Source: Methylobacterium terrae (GTDB lineage Bacteria; Pseudomonadota; Alphaproteobacteria; Rhizobiales; Beijerinckiaceae). Taken from it: 64,000 nt of DNA. The notes beneath the pieces are model-generated. The model had not been told where the DNA came from and searched no databases. It saw nothing but the letters and a program-made list of their open reading frames with translations. The translations under genes and the position numbers were made by a program. The DNA lies in NCBI RefSeq assembly GCF_003173755.1, contig NZ_CP029553.1, positions 4,054,001 to 4,118,000 of the forward strand, given 5' to 3'. Shown piece after piece: positions 20,741-29,252 of the stretch (its first letter is position 1; each line of letters opens with the position of its first letter).

Positions 20741-21526
20741 ATGGCGGCCTACGATTTCAATGCTCCCCGGCTCTTCCTCGACATCCCGATGCGCGAGGGC
20801 GTCCGGCATACCCTCGACCGGGCGCAGGCGAACTACCTGCTCTCGGTGCTGCGGAGGAACGCCGGCGAGCCAGTGCTGGTGTTCAACGGCCGCGACGGCG
20901 AGTGGCGGGCCGAGATCGAGCCGACCGGCCGCAAGGCGGCCGACCTGGTGCTGCGGATGCGGACCCGCCCCCAGACCCCGGGCACCGACCTGCACTACCT
21001 GTTCGCCCCGCTCAAGGCCGCCCGTCTCGACTACGTCGCCCAGAAGGCGGTCGAGATGGGCGCGAGCCTGATCCAACCGGTCGTGACGCGCCGCACGCAG
21101 GGCGACCGGATCAAGCTCGACAAGCTCCACGCCAACGCGATCGAGGCCGCCGAGCAGTGCGGCATCCTGAGCCTGCCGGAGATCCGCGACGCCGCGCCGC
21201 TCTCCGAGGCGCTCGCCGCGCTCGCGCCGGAGCGCCTGCTGGTGTTCTGCGACGAGGACGCCCCGGTGGCCGATCCCGTCGCGGCCTTAACGCAGGCTGG
21301 CGCGGCGGCAGGCGCGAGCACCGTATCGGGGAACGGCGCCGCTCCGCTGGCCGTTGTGATCGGACCGGAGGGGGGGTTCACGCCGGAGGAGCGCGCCCTG
21401 ATCGGAGACCGTCCCAACACCGTCCGCCTGTCGCTCGGGCCCCGGATCCTGCGCGCCGATACCGCCGCCGTGGCGGTGCTGGCCCTGGTCCAGGCCGTGC
21501 TCGGCGACGGACGGTCGCGGGCCTAA
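20741..21526 (+). CDS. rsmE: 16S rRNA m3U1498 methyltransferase
   Basis: A 261-residue SPOUT-class methyltransferase that modifies U1498 in helix 44 of 16S rRNA. The N-terminal PUA-like domain (NYLLSVLRRNAGEPVLVFNGRDGEWRAEI) is followed by the SPOUT domain with its knot motifs: VVIGPEGGFTPEE and LGPRILRADTAAV, both diagnostic of RsmE. Other landmarks are QKAVEMGASLIQPVVTRRTQ and EAAEQCG. Start ATG 20741 is chosen; the frame extends far upstream without similarity to the family. A short linker at about residues 186-205 (TQAGAAAGASTVSGNGAAP) is longer than typical. Confidence 0.95.
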   Translation: MAAYDFNAPRLFLDIPMREGVRHTLDRAQANYLLSVLRRNAGEPVLVFNGRDGEWRAEIEPTGRKAADLVLRMRTRPQTPGTDLHYLFAPLKAARLDYVAQKAVEMGASLIQPVVTRRTQGDRIKLDKLHANAIEAAEQCGILSLPEIRDAAPLSEALAALAPERLLVFCDEDAPVADPVAALTQAGAAAGASTVSGNGAAPLAVVIGPEGGFTPEERALIGDRPNTVRLSLGPRILRADTAAVAVLALVQAVLGDGRSRA

Positions 21527-21672
21527 AAAAACCCACCCCATTCTCAAGTGGCGGCATGAGGCACGACGGACCGTCGCCGCCCCGGCGCGCGGCCGGGGTC
21601 GCGCCTCATTCCAAGCGCTGATATCGGGGCCGCCCCGCGGAAACGAGGCCGATTCGCGACCGCGGTCGCCGG

Positions 21673-21707
21673 CCCGTCCTTGGCCCCGCCCTTGACCCCG
21701 CCCTTGG
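21673..21707. repeat. Short 12-bp tandem repeat
   Basis: CCCCGCCCTTGA (21684-21695) is followed by CCCCGCCCTTGG (21696-21707) and preceded by a degenerate copy. It lies between rsmE and the carboxylate-amine ligase gene, in a region with no reading frame of its own. Confidence 0.55.
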
Positions 21708-21732
21708 CCCGCCGATGCCGGAGGTACTGCGT

Positions 21733-22869
21733 ATGCGAGCGGAATTCGACGTCTGCCTCGAGGAGGAAGTGTTCATCAACGATGCGGGCAAGCGCGACGC
21801 CGCCCGGGCCCGCACCCGCGATTTCCTGGCCGCCTGCCGGGCCGCGTACCCGCAGGTGCGCGCCGAACTGATGGAGCCGCAGCTCGTCTGGGCCACGGAG
21901 CCGGTGAGCGACCTCGCCGAGGCCCGGCGGGCGCTCGCCGCCCTGCGCGGCGGCCTCGGGGCGCTCGCCTCCGCCCGGGGCCTCGCCCTGATGGCGTCGG
22001 GCACCCATCCGCTGGCCCAGTGGAGCCGGGTGCGCCCGCGCGACCAGGCCGCCCGCGGCCGGGTGCTGCGCGACCTCCAGATGGTCGGCAGCCGCAACGT
22101 GGTCTGCGGCCTGAGCGTCGGCGTCGGGGTGCCCGACGGCGTGTCGCGGATCGACCTGATGAACCGGGTCCAGCCCTACCTGCCCCTGCTGCTCGCGCTC
22201 TCGACCTCGTCGCCGTTCTGGCAGGCGCAGCGCACCGGGCTCCTCGGATACCGCCTCGCCGCCTCGCGGGAGCTGCCCCGCAGCGGCCTGCCGCCGCTGT
22301 TTCGCGACGAGGCGGACTACGCCCGCTACCTCGACACGGTGGTGGGTTCGGGCGCCATCGACGACCCGCGCCACGTCTGGTGGGTGATCTGCCCCTCCCC
22401 GACCGGCCCGAGCCTCGACCTGCGCATCGCCGACAGCTGCACCCGCCTCGACGACGCGCTCGCCATCGCGGCGCTCTACCGCTGCCTGGTGCGCCGCCTC
22501 GCCCGCGAGCCGGCGCGCCACCGCGACCTCACCGGCGCATCGCAGGCGATCGCGGCGGAGAATTGCTGGCGGGCCCAGCGCTACGGCATCCACGGCAGCT
22601 TCGTGTGCGAGGAGAGCCGGGCGGCGCGGCCGGTGGCGACGGTGCTCGCCGAGACCCTCTCCCTCGTCGCCGAGGATGCGCGGGCGCTGGCCTGCGAGGC
22701 CGAGCTCGACCTCGCCCGCTGGGTCGTCGCCCGCGGCACCAGCGCCGACCGCCAGCTCGCCCTGTTCACCGAGGCGCAGGGGCGCGGCCTGCCGCCCCGG
22801 GAGGCGCTGGCCGAGGTGGTGGACTGGCTGTCGGCCGAGACCGTGGGGGCGAACCCGACGCGGCATTGA
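21733..22869 (+). CDS. Carboxylate-amine ligase (GCS2/YbdK-like)
   Basis: A 378-residue protein related to plant/proteobacterial-type glutamate-cysteine ligases. The start at ATG 21733 is decided by GGAGGT seven nucleotides upstream; an ATG six codons earlier has no ribosome site. The N-terminus FDVCLEEEVFIND corresponds to the family's glutamate-binding E-E-E start. It is followed by LMASGTHPLAQW, SRNVVCGLSVGVGVPD and ALSTSSPFWQAQRTGLLGYR, all diagnostic of the YbdK group. YbdK has weak gamma-glutamylcysteine ligase activity in vitro and its real substrate is unsettled. The gene is isolated, with no ATP-grasp or alpha-E partner nearby. Confidence 0.85.
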   Translation: MRAEFDVCLEEEVFINDAGKRDAARARTRDFLAACRAAYPQVRAELMEPQLVWATEPVSDLAEARRALAALRGGLGALASARGLALMASGTHPLAQWSRVRPRDQAARGRVLRDLQMVGSRNVVCGLSVGVGVPDGVSRIDLMNRVQPYLPLLLALSTSSPFWQAQRTGLLGYRLAASRELPRSGLPPLFRDEADYARYLDTVVGSGAIDDPRHVWWVICPSPTGPSLDLRIADSCTRLDDALAIAALYRCLVRRLAREPARHRDLTGASQAIAAENCWRAQRYGIHGSFVCEESRAARPVATVLAETLSLVAEDARALACEAELDLARWVVARGTSADRQLALFTEAQGRGLPPREALAEVVDWLSAETVGANPTRH

Positions 22870-22922
22870 GGCGTGAACGCGGTCGGCGCCTCCGCGGAAC
22901 CGGGGGCGGTCGCCCGGCGCGA

Positions 22923-23315
22923 TCAGCCGGAGCCCTGGTGGCAGACGGCCTCGATGGCGTAGCCGTCGGGGTCGATCACGAAGGCGGCGTAGTAGTTCGG
23001 GTGATAGCGCGGGCGCAGGCCGGGGCGGCCGTTATCCAACCTGCCCGCTCCGAGCGCGGCCGCGAAGAAGGCGTCGACGGCCTCCCGCGAGGGGGCGCTG
23101 AAGGCGAAATGGACCACCGAGGCGTGAGGAGTGCCCGCGGCGATCCAGAAGTCTCCGCCCGGATCGAGCGACCGTCCCTCGCCCGCGACCACGCCGAACC
23201 CGACCGAGGCGGCCTCCTCTCGCCGCACGACGTATCCGAGCGGCGCCAGGGCCGCGGCGTAGAAGCGGCGGCTGCGGGCGATGTCGGACACGTCGATCGC
23301 GAGGTGGTCCAGCAC
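22923..23315 (-). CDS. VOC (glyoxalase/bleomycin-resistance fold) family protein
   Basis: A 130-residue single VOC module starting with GTG 23315, supported by AAGGAG upstream at good spacing (GTG CTG GAC CAC gives LDHLAIDVSDIARSRRFY). Typical landmarks are the N-terminal H-x-x-I-x-V-x-D metal-ligand strand, the paired FAAALGAG turn and the C-terminal strand YYAAFVIDPDGYAIEAVCH, whose Glu would be a metal ligand. The protein belongs to a broad group of uncharacterised glyoxalase-like proteins. It lies 108 nt downstream of uricase on the same strand, so it may be a third gene of that unit, but a purine role is not shown. Confidence 0.8.
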   Translation of the reverse strand: MLDHLAIDVSDIARSRRFYAAALAPLGYVVRREEAASVGFGVVAGEGRSLDPGGDFWIAAGTPHASVVHFAFSAPSREAVDAFFAAALGAGRLDNGRPGLRPRYHPNYYAAFVIDPDGYAIEAVCHQGSG

Positions 23316-23423
23316 GCGTCGCGCTCCTTGAGCTTCATGCGACCGGGGCGATGCCGTCGAACCCGTGCCCGGCACGGATCGTGAGGGCAGACGCGGCCCT
23401 CACGGAGACCGGGGCCGGAGGCT

Positions 23424-24260
23424 TCACCGCCCGACCGTGCACTCGATCTGCCCGTGCGGCTCGTCGGTCGCGACGAAGACCTGGTTCGGGTTGTCGAGGC
23501 CGAACGGGCTCAGATTCGCCAGGAGATAGTGCTTGTTCGGGCAGGCGAGCGTGATCGTGGCGATCTCCGGCACCGCCTCCAGCGCCGCCATTCCCATGCG
23601 GTAGAGGCTGTCCTGCAGGCTGTGGCTGTAGCTCCCGGAGAAGACCCGCAGCAGCGCGTCGAGGACCCGGGCGTTGGCGGCCTCGTAATCGGCGGGCTCG
23701 GAGGCCCAGGCCCAGGACGCCTCCATGCTGGTCGCGGCGATGCGGTCGTGGGTCTCGGGGATCGTGGTGTAGGGATCCTTGACGTAGTTGGCCCAGCCCG
23801 ATTCCGTGCTCTTCAGGAAGGTGAAGCCCGAGAGGCCGGATTCGGTCGTGGCGCCGTCGCGGGACAGCACGACCCGGGCGAAGGGCTGGCCGTTGCCGTC
23901 GAGCGTGAAGGCGTGGGGATGGGCCGCGCCGTCGATGGCGAGCCGGTTCCAGCGGGTCTCGTGGGCGGTGACGGTGGCTTCCTCCATCTGCGGGTAGCGG
24001 TCGAGCAGGCGCTGCGCCACCGCGCGGCAGAACGCCTCCGCCGGCAGGGCCGGGCTCTCGCGGGCGACGACGTAGACGACGTTCTTGATCGTGTCAGTCG
24101 AGACCGTGTCGCTGTTGTCGGCATGCGTGAAGGTGCGCGCGAACGCGCCCCTCAGCATCGCCTTCACGGTCAGCTCGCGCACCTCGTGCCGGTCGCCGTC
24201 GCGGTGGACGCGCATCACCCGCACCCGGCCCTTGCCGTAGGTCTTGTGCAGCAGGGTCAT
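23424..24260 (-). CDS. Uricase (factor-independent urate hydroxylase)
   Basis: A 278-residue cofactor-free T-fold enzyme oxidising urate to 5-hydroxyisourate. Residues matching the catalytic triad of Aspergillus uricase are in place: Lys10 in TYGKGRVRVMRV, Thr57 in DNSDTVSTDTIKN and His244 in CPNKHYLLANLSPFG. Length is normal and no PucL-type decarboxylase fusion is present. A GAGGT stands five nucleotides before the ATG. The gene is 25 nt downstream of the nucleobase permease, clearly one transcript. No hydroxyisourate hydrolase or OHCU decarboxylase is adjacent, so the next steps must be encoded elsewhere or occur spontaneously. Confidence 0.95.
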   Translation of the reverse strand: MTLLHKTYGKGRVRVMRVHRDGDRHEVRELTVKAMLRGAFARTFTHADNSDTVSTDTIKNVVYVVARESPALPAEAFCRAVAQRLLDRYPQMEEATVTAHETRWNRLAIDGAAHPHAFTLDGNGQPFARVVLSRDGATTESGLSGFTFLKSTESGWANYVKDPYTTIPETHDRIAATSMEASWAWASEPADYEAANARVLDALLRVFSGSYSHSLQDSLYRMGMAALEAVPEIATITLACPNKHYLLANLSPFGLDNPNQVFVATDEPHGQIECTVGR

Positions 24261-24285
24261 CGGTACCTCGTGCGATAGGATCGGT

Positions 24286-25695
24286 TCAGACGTGCTCGGC
24301 CGCCGCCGCGGCCGCCGAGGCGTCCCGGCCCGCCCGCTCGGCGCTGCCCACGCCGTTGAAGAAGGCGTTGAGCAGGACCGCGGCGATCGAGGCGAGGAGG
24401 ATGCCCGATTCGAGCAGCGGATGCAGGGCGTGCGGCAGGTTGCGGAAGAAGGTCGGCGCGACCAGCGGGATCATGCCGAACCCGACCGCGACCGCCACCA
24501 CGATCTGGTTCTTCGGCTGCCCGCGGAAATCGACCCCCGTGAGGATGCGCGCGCCGGTGGCCGCCACCATGCCGAACATGACGAGGCCGGCGCCGCCGAG
24601 CACCACCTGCGGCACCGCCTCGACGAGGGCGGCCATCTTGGGCGCCAGGCCGAGGGCCAGCATGATCACCCCGCCCGCCACCGTGACGTAGCGCGAGCGC
24701 ACGCCCGTCACCCCGACGAGGCCGACATTCTGCGAGAACGAGGTGTACGGGAAGGTGTTGAAGACGCCGCCCAGCAGCGTGCCGAGCCCGTCGGCCCTGA
24801 GGCCCCGGGCGAGATCCTTCTGCGACACCGGCCGGCCGGTGATCTCGCCGAGCGCCAGGAACATGCCGGTCGATTCGATCATCACCACGATCATCACGAC
24901 GCACATCGTGGCGATCGGCACGAGGTGGAAGTGCGGCCAGCCGAAGTGGAACGGCAGCACGGGGGCGAACCAGGGCGCGGCCGCCACCTTGTCGAGATGC
25001 ATCAGGCCGAGCATCGCCGCCAGGACCGAGCCGGCGACGATGCCGACGAGCACCGCGACGTTGGCGAGGAAGCCCCGCCCCCAGCGGATCAGCGCCAGGA
25101 TCACGAGCAGCACCAGGAAGGCGATGCCGAGGCCGCCGGGTTGGGCGTAGTTCGGGTTCGGCACGGAAGCGGGGACGCCGTCGACGATCCGCGTCAGCGT
25201 CGGCTGGCCGCCGCCAGCCCAGTTGATGCCGACCCGCATCAGCGAGATGCCGATGACCAGGATGATCGTGCCGGTGACGACGGGCGGGAAGAGCGGCAGC
25301 AGGCGGCTGACGAACGGCGCGACCAGGAGCCCGAAGAGGCCGGCGGCGACCACCGAACCGTAGATGCCGAGAAGCCCGACATCCGGCGTCGCCGCCATCG
25401 ACAGCATCGGGCCGACCGACGCGAAGGTCACGCCCATCATCACCGGCAGGCGGATGCCGATGCCCGGCAATCCCGCGCACTGGACCAGGGTCGCGAGGCC
25501 GCAGGCGAACAGGTCGGCGCTGATGAGGAAGGCCACCTCCTCGGGCCGCAGACCCAGGGCCCGGCCGATGATCAGCGGCACCGCCACCGCGCCCGCGTAC
25601 ATGACCAGCACGTGCTGGATCGCCAGCGGCACGAGGCGGGCCGGCGGCAGCATCTCCTCGACGGCGTCGACGGGCTCGACTGGCGTGGTGCGCAT
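24286..25695 (-). CDS. Urate/xanthine permease (NCS2 family)
   Basis: A 469-residue transporter of the nucleobase:cation symporter-2 family, with about 12-14 hydrophobic helices. It carries the family signature QNVGLVGVTGVRSRYVTVAGG, the N-terminal QHVLVMYAGAVAVPLIIG, the VMIESTGMFLALGEITGRP helix and the FNTFPYTSFSQN segment that lines the substrate site. Because uricase follows after 25 nt, urate (or xanthine) is the likely cargo. The ATG is preceded by GGAGGG. The gene diverges from rnhA, with a small tandem repeat in the 279-nt shared upstream region. Confidence 0.92.
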   Translation of the reverse strand: MRTTPVEPVDAVEEMLPPARLVPLAIQHVLVMYAGAVAVPLIIGRALGLRPEEVAFLISADLFACGLATLVQCAGLPGIGIRLPVMMGVTFASVGPMLSMAATPDVGLLGIYGSVVAAGLFGLLVAPFVSRLLPLFPPVVTGTIILVIGISLMRVGINWAGGGQPTLTRIVDGVPASVPNPNYAQPGGLGIAFLVLLVILALIRWGRGFLANVAVLVGIVAGSVLAAMLGLMHLDKVAAAPWFAPVLPFHFGWPHFHLVPIATMCVVMIVVMIESTGMFLALGEITGRPVSQKDLARGLRADGLGTLLGGVFNTFPYTSFSQNVGLVGVTGVRSRYVTVAGGVIMLALGLAPKMAALVEAVPQVVLGGAGLVMFGMVAATGARILTGVDFRGQPKNQIVVAVAVGFGMIPLVAPTFFRNLPHALHPLLESGILLASIAAVLLNAFFNGVGSAERAGRDASAAAAAAEHV

Positions 25696-25770
25696 CTCGT
25701 CTCGCCCTCCCCAAGGGTCAGCGCGGATGGACCGACTGCGACGCCCTTGCGTCCGGTCGCGGTCTCATCA

Positions 25771-25810
25771 TCGCGCATCCTCGCGCATCCTCGCGCATCC
25801 TCGCGCAGCC
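25771..25810. repeat. 10-bp tandem repeat (TCGCGCATCC)x3.8
   Basis: Three perfect copies of TCGCGCATCC are followed by a fourth with one change (TCGCGCAGCC). They lie in the intergenic region between the divergent permease and rnhA genes, 75 nt upstream of the permease start. A repeat here could vary in copy number. Confidence 0.85.
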
Positions 25811-25974
25811 GCAAGCGCCGTGCCAGGGCGGGCCCGGGTTGCGCAGGAGGCCGCCTGGGTATTTGTTCACCATTCCGGGCCGAATGTGCCCGCGCGGCCG
25901 GCACCCGTCGCCGGGCATCCCGCGTCACCGGGCCGGCCGCGTCCCGTCGTGTGAAACGAGCGAAAAAGGCAGCC

Positions 25975-26667
25975 ATGCGAACCATCGTGTACGCCGACGG
26001 CGGCTGCGATCCCAATCCCGGGCCGGGCGGCTGGGGCGTGGTGATCCAGGCGCCGGAGGGCACCGTCGAGCTGTGCGGGGGCGACCCGCAGAGCACCAAC
26101 AACCGCATGGAGCTGACCGCGGCGATCCGGGCGCTGGAGCATTTCCCCGAGGGCGCCGCGATCGAGATGCGCTGCGACAGCCAGTACGTGGTGAAGTCGG
26201 TCACCGAGTGGATCCGCGGCTGGAAGCTCAAGGGCTGGCGCACCACCACCGGGCCGGTGAAGAACGTCGAGCTGATGCAGCGCCTCGACGAACTGGCGGC
26301 GCGGCGCGACGTGCGCTGGGTCTGGGTCAAGGGCCATGCCGGCGAGGCCGGCAACGAGCGCGCCGACCGCCTGGCGGCGCAGGGTCGGCGCCAGGCCCTC
26401 GGCCTGCCGCCCCGGCCGGACATCGCCCCGGCCCGCGCTGCGGCCTCCGGCCCGGTTCCGGCGGCGGCTCCCGCGGAGCCCGCTCCCCGCGGCACCTCGA
26501 TCCCGGTCGACGGGGCGCTCGGCCTGCGCCTCACCCGGGCGGCCAAGCAGGCCGGCACCACGCCGCAGGCCTATGCCGACGAGGTGCTGCGCCTCGCGCT
26601 CGATCTCGGGCCCGAGGGGCTGGCGCTCCTGCGCGAGGCGAAGGCCCGGAAGGCGCCGGCGGCGTGA
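25975..26667 (+). CDS. rnhA: Ribonuclease HI with C-terminal extension
   Basis: RNase HI degrades the RNA strand of RNA-DNA hybrids. All catalytic residues are in place: Asp8 (YADGGCDPNPG), Glu46 (NNRMELTAAI), Asp68 (MRCDSQYVV), His121 (WVKGHAGEAGN) and Asp131 (ERADRLA). The basic handle region (IRGWKLKGWRT) is present. The protein is 230 residues, about 75 longer than typical. After a Pro/Ala linker it ends with a helical segment (GALGLRLTRAAKQAGTTPQAYADEVLRLAL) resembling a small ribbon-helix or helical-hairpin module of unknown role. Start ATG 25975 follows AAAAAGG; the reading frame is open far upstream but non-coding. Confidence 0.95.
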   Translation: MRTIVYADGGCDPNPGPGGWGVVIQAPEGTVELCGGDPQSTNNRMELTAAIRALEHFPEGAAIEMRCDSQYVVKSVTEWIRGWKLKGWRTTTGPVKNVELMQRLDELAARRDVRWVWVKGHAGEAGNERADRLAAQGRRQALGLPPRPDIAPARAAASGPVPAAAPAEPAPRGTSIPVDGALGLRLTRAAKQAGTTPQAYADEVLRLALDLGPEGLALLREAKARKAPAA

Positions 26668-26710
26668 GCCGGATCCGGTCGCCGTCGCCCGGCGGTCCGC
26701 GCCGACATCG

Positions 26711-26744
26711 CCGCCTCACACGAGTTTCCACTCGGGCGAGGCGG
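26711..26744. terminator. Hairpin between convergent rnhA and histidine kinase genes
   Basis: CCGCCTCACACGAGT and ACTCGGGCGAGGCGG pair over 15 positions with two mismatches and a TTCC loop. The site lies between two convergent stop codons and could serve both genes. T-tracts are weak. Confidence 0.5.
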
Positions 26745-26755
26745 AAGGCCGCCCC

Positions 26756-29068
26756 TCACGCGCTCCTCGGGAACGGCACCACGACCGGCTCGTCCGGGGC
26801 GTCCTCCGCGCCCCGCATCACGGTCTCGATCATCCGGGCGAGCGTCGCCTGATCGTAGGGCTTGGCCAGCCGCGGCAGGCGGGCGGCCTCGTCGGGGGCG
26901 AGATCGGCGTAGCCGGTGGCGAGGATCACCCGGAGGCCGGGCCGCTCGGCCTCGATCCGGGCGGCGAGCTGGAGCCCGGTCATCTCCGGCATGGCGTGGT
27001 CGGTGAGGACGAGGTCGAGGGTGCGGGCGCGGCGCATCAGCTCCAGGGCCTCCTGGCCCGAGCGGGCCTCGATCACCCGGTGGCCGAGATCCTCCAGCAT
27101 CGCGGCGCTGTTCTCGAGCACCAGGGGGTCGTCGTCGACAACGAGGACGACCTGGGAGGGCAGGCCGCGGGCCGCGGGCGGGCGGCGGGCCGGCGCCTCC
27201 TCGGGCGCCGGTCCGGCCTCTCGCGCCGCCACCGGCAGCCAGACCTCCGCCGTGGTGCCGGCGCCGGGGCGGCTGCGCAGCACCAGGCGGCCGTGCGACT
27301 GCGCCGCGAGGCCGTGCACCATCGACAGGCCGAGGCCGGTGCCCTTGCCGACGCCCTTGGTGGTGAAGAACGGCTCCTGCGCCCGGGCGAGGGTCGCCGC
27401 GTCCATGCCGGTGCCGGTATCGGTGACCGAGAGACAGAGCATCGGCCGGGCCTCCCCGGCCGCGCCCGGCTCCTCCAGCCGCCCCGCGATCGCGACGGTG
27501 CCCCCCTCCGGCATCGCGTCGCGGGCATTGACCACGAGGTTGAGGAGCGCGAGCTCGAGCTGGTGGGCGTCGACCAGGGCGGGCGGCAGGCCCGACGGGA
27601 AGCGCGTCTCGATCCGCACGCCCGGTCCGATCGAGCGCTGCAGCAGGTCGGTCATCTCGCGCACGAGATGCGCGAGGTCGATCGCCTCGGGCTTGAGCTC
27701 CTGGCGCCGGGCGAAGGCCAGCATGCGCTGGGTCAGCGCCGCCCCGCGCTCGGCGCCCTGCACGGCGTTGTCGAGCAGGCGCAGCAGGCGGGGATCGTCG
27801 GGCAGGCGCTTGCGCAGAAGCTCCAGGCTGCCCAGCACCGCCATCAGCAGGTTGTTGAAATCGTGGGCGACGCCGCCGGTGAGCTGGCCCACCGCCTCCA
27901 TCTTCTGGGCCTGCGCGAGCGCCGCCTGGGCCTGCTCCAGCGCGTCCTGCGCGCGCTTGCGCTCGGTGACGTCGCGGGTGACCTTGGCGAAGCCGACGAG
28001 CGTCCCGTCCTCGCCGACGATCGGGTCGATGACGACGCTGGCCCAGAACCGGGTGCCGTCCCGGCGCACGCGCCAGCCCTCGTCCTCGAACTTGCCGCCC
28101 CGGGCGGCGGCGAGCGCCCGCTCCGGCCGGCCGCCGGCCCGGTCCTCCTCGGTGTAGAAGCGCGAGAAGTGCGCGCCCACGATCTCCTCGGCCTCGTAGC
28201 CCTTGATGCGCCGGGCACCCGCGTTCCAGTTCGCCACGACGCCGTCTCGGTCGAGCATGAAGATCGCGTAGTCGGTCACGCTCTGGAGCAGCAGGCGGTA
28301 GCGCTCCTCGCTGGCGCGCAGGGCCGCGGCCTCGCGGGCGGCGCGCTGGGAGAAGCGGCGGTCGATGGTGGCGGCCGAGAGCGCCAGCGCCAGGACCAGG
28401 AAGGTCACCGCCGTGACGCCGGCGGCGAGGCGGACCTGGTCGACGCCCGCCCCCAGGGCGCCGTGACCGGCCTCCGCGGAATGGGTGAACAGCAGGCCCC
28501 GCATGGCCGCGTAGTGCATGCCCGCGATGGCGAGCCCCATCGCGCCCGACGCGGCGGCCCGCTGCCCGAGGCCGCTCTCGGTCAGCGCGAGCCGGATCGC
28601 CACGGTGGCGGCCACGACCGCGATCAGCACCGAGACGGCGACCCAGGCCGGGTCGTAGTGCGGCAAGGCCGGCAGCCGCATCGCCGCCATGCCGGTATAG
28701 TGCATCAGGACGATGCCGAGCCCGGTGACGAGCCCCGCCACGGCGACCGGGCGCGTGCGGCCTGGCCGCTGGGCGATGGCGAGGCCGATCGCCGTCACGG
28801 CGACCGGCAGGGCGAGAGAGAGGAGCGTGAGGCCGAGATCGTAGGTGATCTCGGTGCCGGGCAGCCGGAAGGCCAGCATGGCGACGAAGTGCATCGACCA
28901 GACGCCGCCGCCGAGCACCACGGCGGCGGTCATCAGCCAGGCCCGCCGCGCCCAGCCCGTCGCGGCCTTCATCCGGCTGGCGAGGTCCAGCGCGACGAAG
29001 GACGCCAGCATCGCGATGCCGATCGAGAGCGCGACGAGGACGGGATCGTGTAGGCCGGCATGCGCCAT
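26756..29068 (-). CDS. MHYT-PAS hybrid sensor histidine kinase/response regulator
   Basis: A 770-residue membrane kinase. The N-terminal seven-helix MHYT domain (about 5-240) shows its repeated motifs SMHFVAM, LMHYTGMAAM and MHYAAM, proposed to bind metal and sense gas or light. A PAS domain follows (EERYRLLLQSVTDYAIFMLDRDG ... FAKVTRDVTERK), then HisKA with His402 in VAHDFNN, an HATPase with NARDAMPEG and DTGTGM and GKGTGLGLSMV, and a C-terminal receiver with Asp690 in LVLTDHAMPEM. The H-box type (GGVAHDFNNLL) is that of orphan hybrid kinases. Start ATG 29068 follows AAGGTG. No partner regulator is adjacent. Confidence 0.93.
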   Translation of the reverse strand: MAHAGLHDPVLVALSIGIAMLASFVALDLASRMKAATGWARRAWLMTAAVVLGGGVWSMHFVAMLAFRLPGTEITYDLGLTLLSLALPVAVTAIGLAIAQRPGRTRPVAVAGLVTGLGIVLMHYTGMAAMRLPALPHYDPAWVAVSVLIAVVAATVAIRLALTESGLGQRAAASGAMGLAIAGMHYAAMRGLLFTHSAEAGHGALGAGVDQVRLAAGVTAVTFLVLALALSAATIDRRFSQRAAREAAALRASEERYRLLLQSVTDYAIFMLDRDGVVANWNAGARRIKGYEAEEIVGAHFSRFYTEEDRAGGRPERALAAARGGKFEDEGWRVRRDGTRFWASVVIDPIVGEDGTLVGFAKVTRDVTERKRAQDALEQAQAALAQAQKMEAVGQLTGGVAHDFNNLLMAVLGSLELLRKRLPDDPRLLRLLDNAVQGAERGAALTQRMLAFARRQELKPEAIDLAHLVREMTDLLQRSIGPGVRIETRFPSGLPPALVDAHQLELALLNLVVNARDAMPEGGTVAIAGRLEEPGAAGEARPMLCLSVTDTGTGMDAATLARAQEPFFTTKGVGKGTGLGLSMVHGLAAQSHGRLVLRSRPGAGTTAEVWLPVAAREAGPAPEEAPARRPPAARGLPSQVVLVVDDDPLVLENSAAMLEDLGHRVIEARSGQEALELMRRARTLDLVLTDHAMPEMTGLQLAARIEAERPGLRVILATGYADLAPDEAARLPRLAKPYDQATLARMIETVMRGAEDAPDEPVVVPFPRSA

Positions 29069-29117
29069 CGGGCACCTTGGGACTCGCGCGGGCGGCCGCC
29101 TGTTCGCGGTCGCCCGT

Positions 29118-29139
29118 CCCCGGCTCGGCCGAGCCGGGG
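29118..29139. repeat. Perfect 22-bp palindrome
   Basis: CCCCGGCTCGG and its exact complement abut with no loop between the aldo/keto reductase stop and the kinase start, both minus strand. It could be a terminator stem for the reductase or a dimer-binding operator for the kinase promoter. Confidence 0.5.
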
Positions 29140-29252
29140 TGCTTCGCACCTCCTGTCTAACGCAGGTCGGCCGGCCGCGCGATGCGCGAAACAGGAGTTG
29201 CTGCCCTAGTCCATCGCAGTCTCGGGTTGCACTGTCGCGGTGACGCGACCGC

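Noticed and set aside
24244..25974. A long N-terminal extension of RNase HI
   Set aside because: It runs antisense to the permease gene and is low-complexity His/Arg/Asp sequence. ATG 25975 gives the standard enzyme start.
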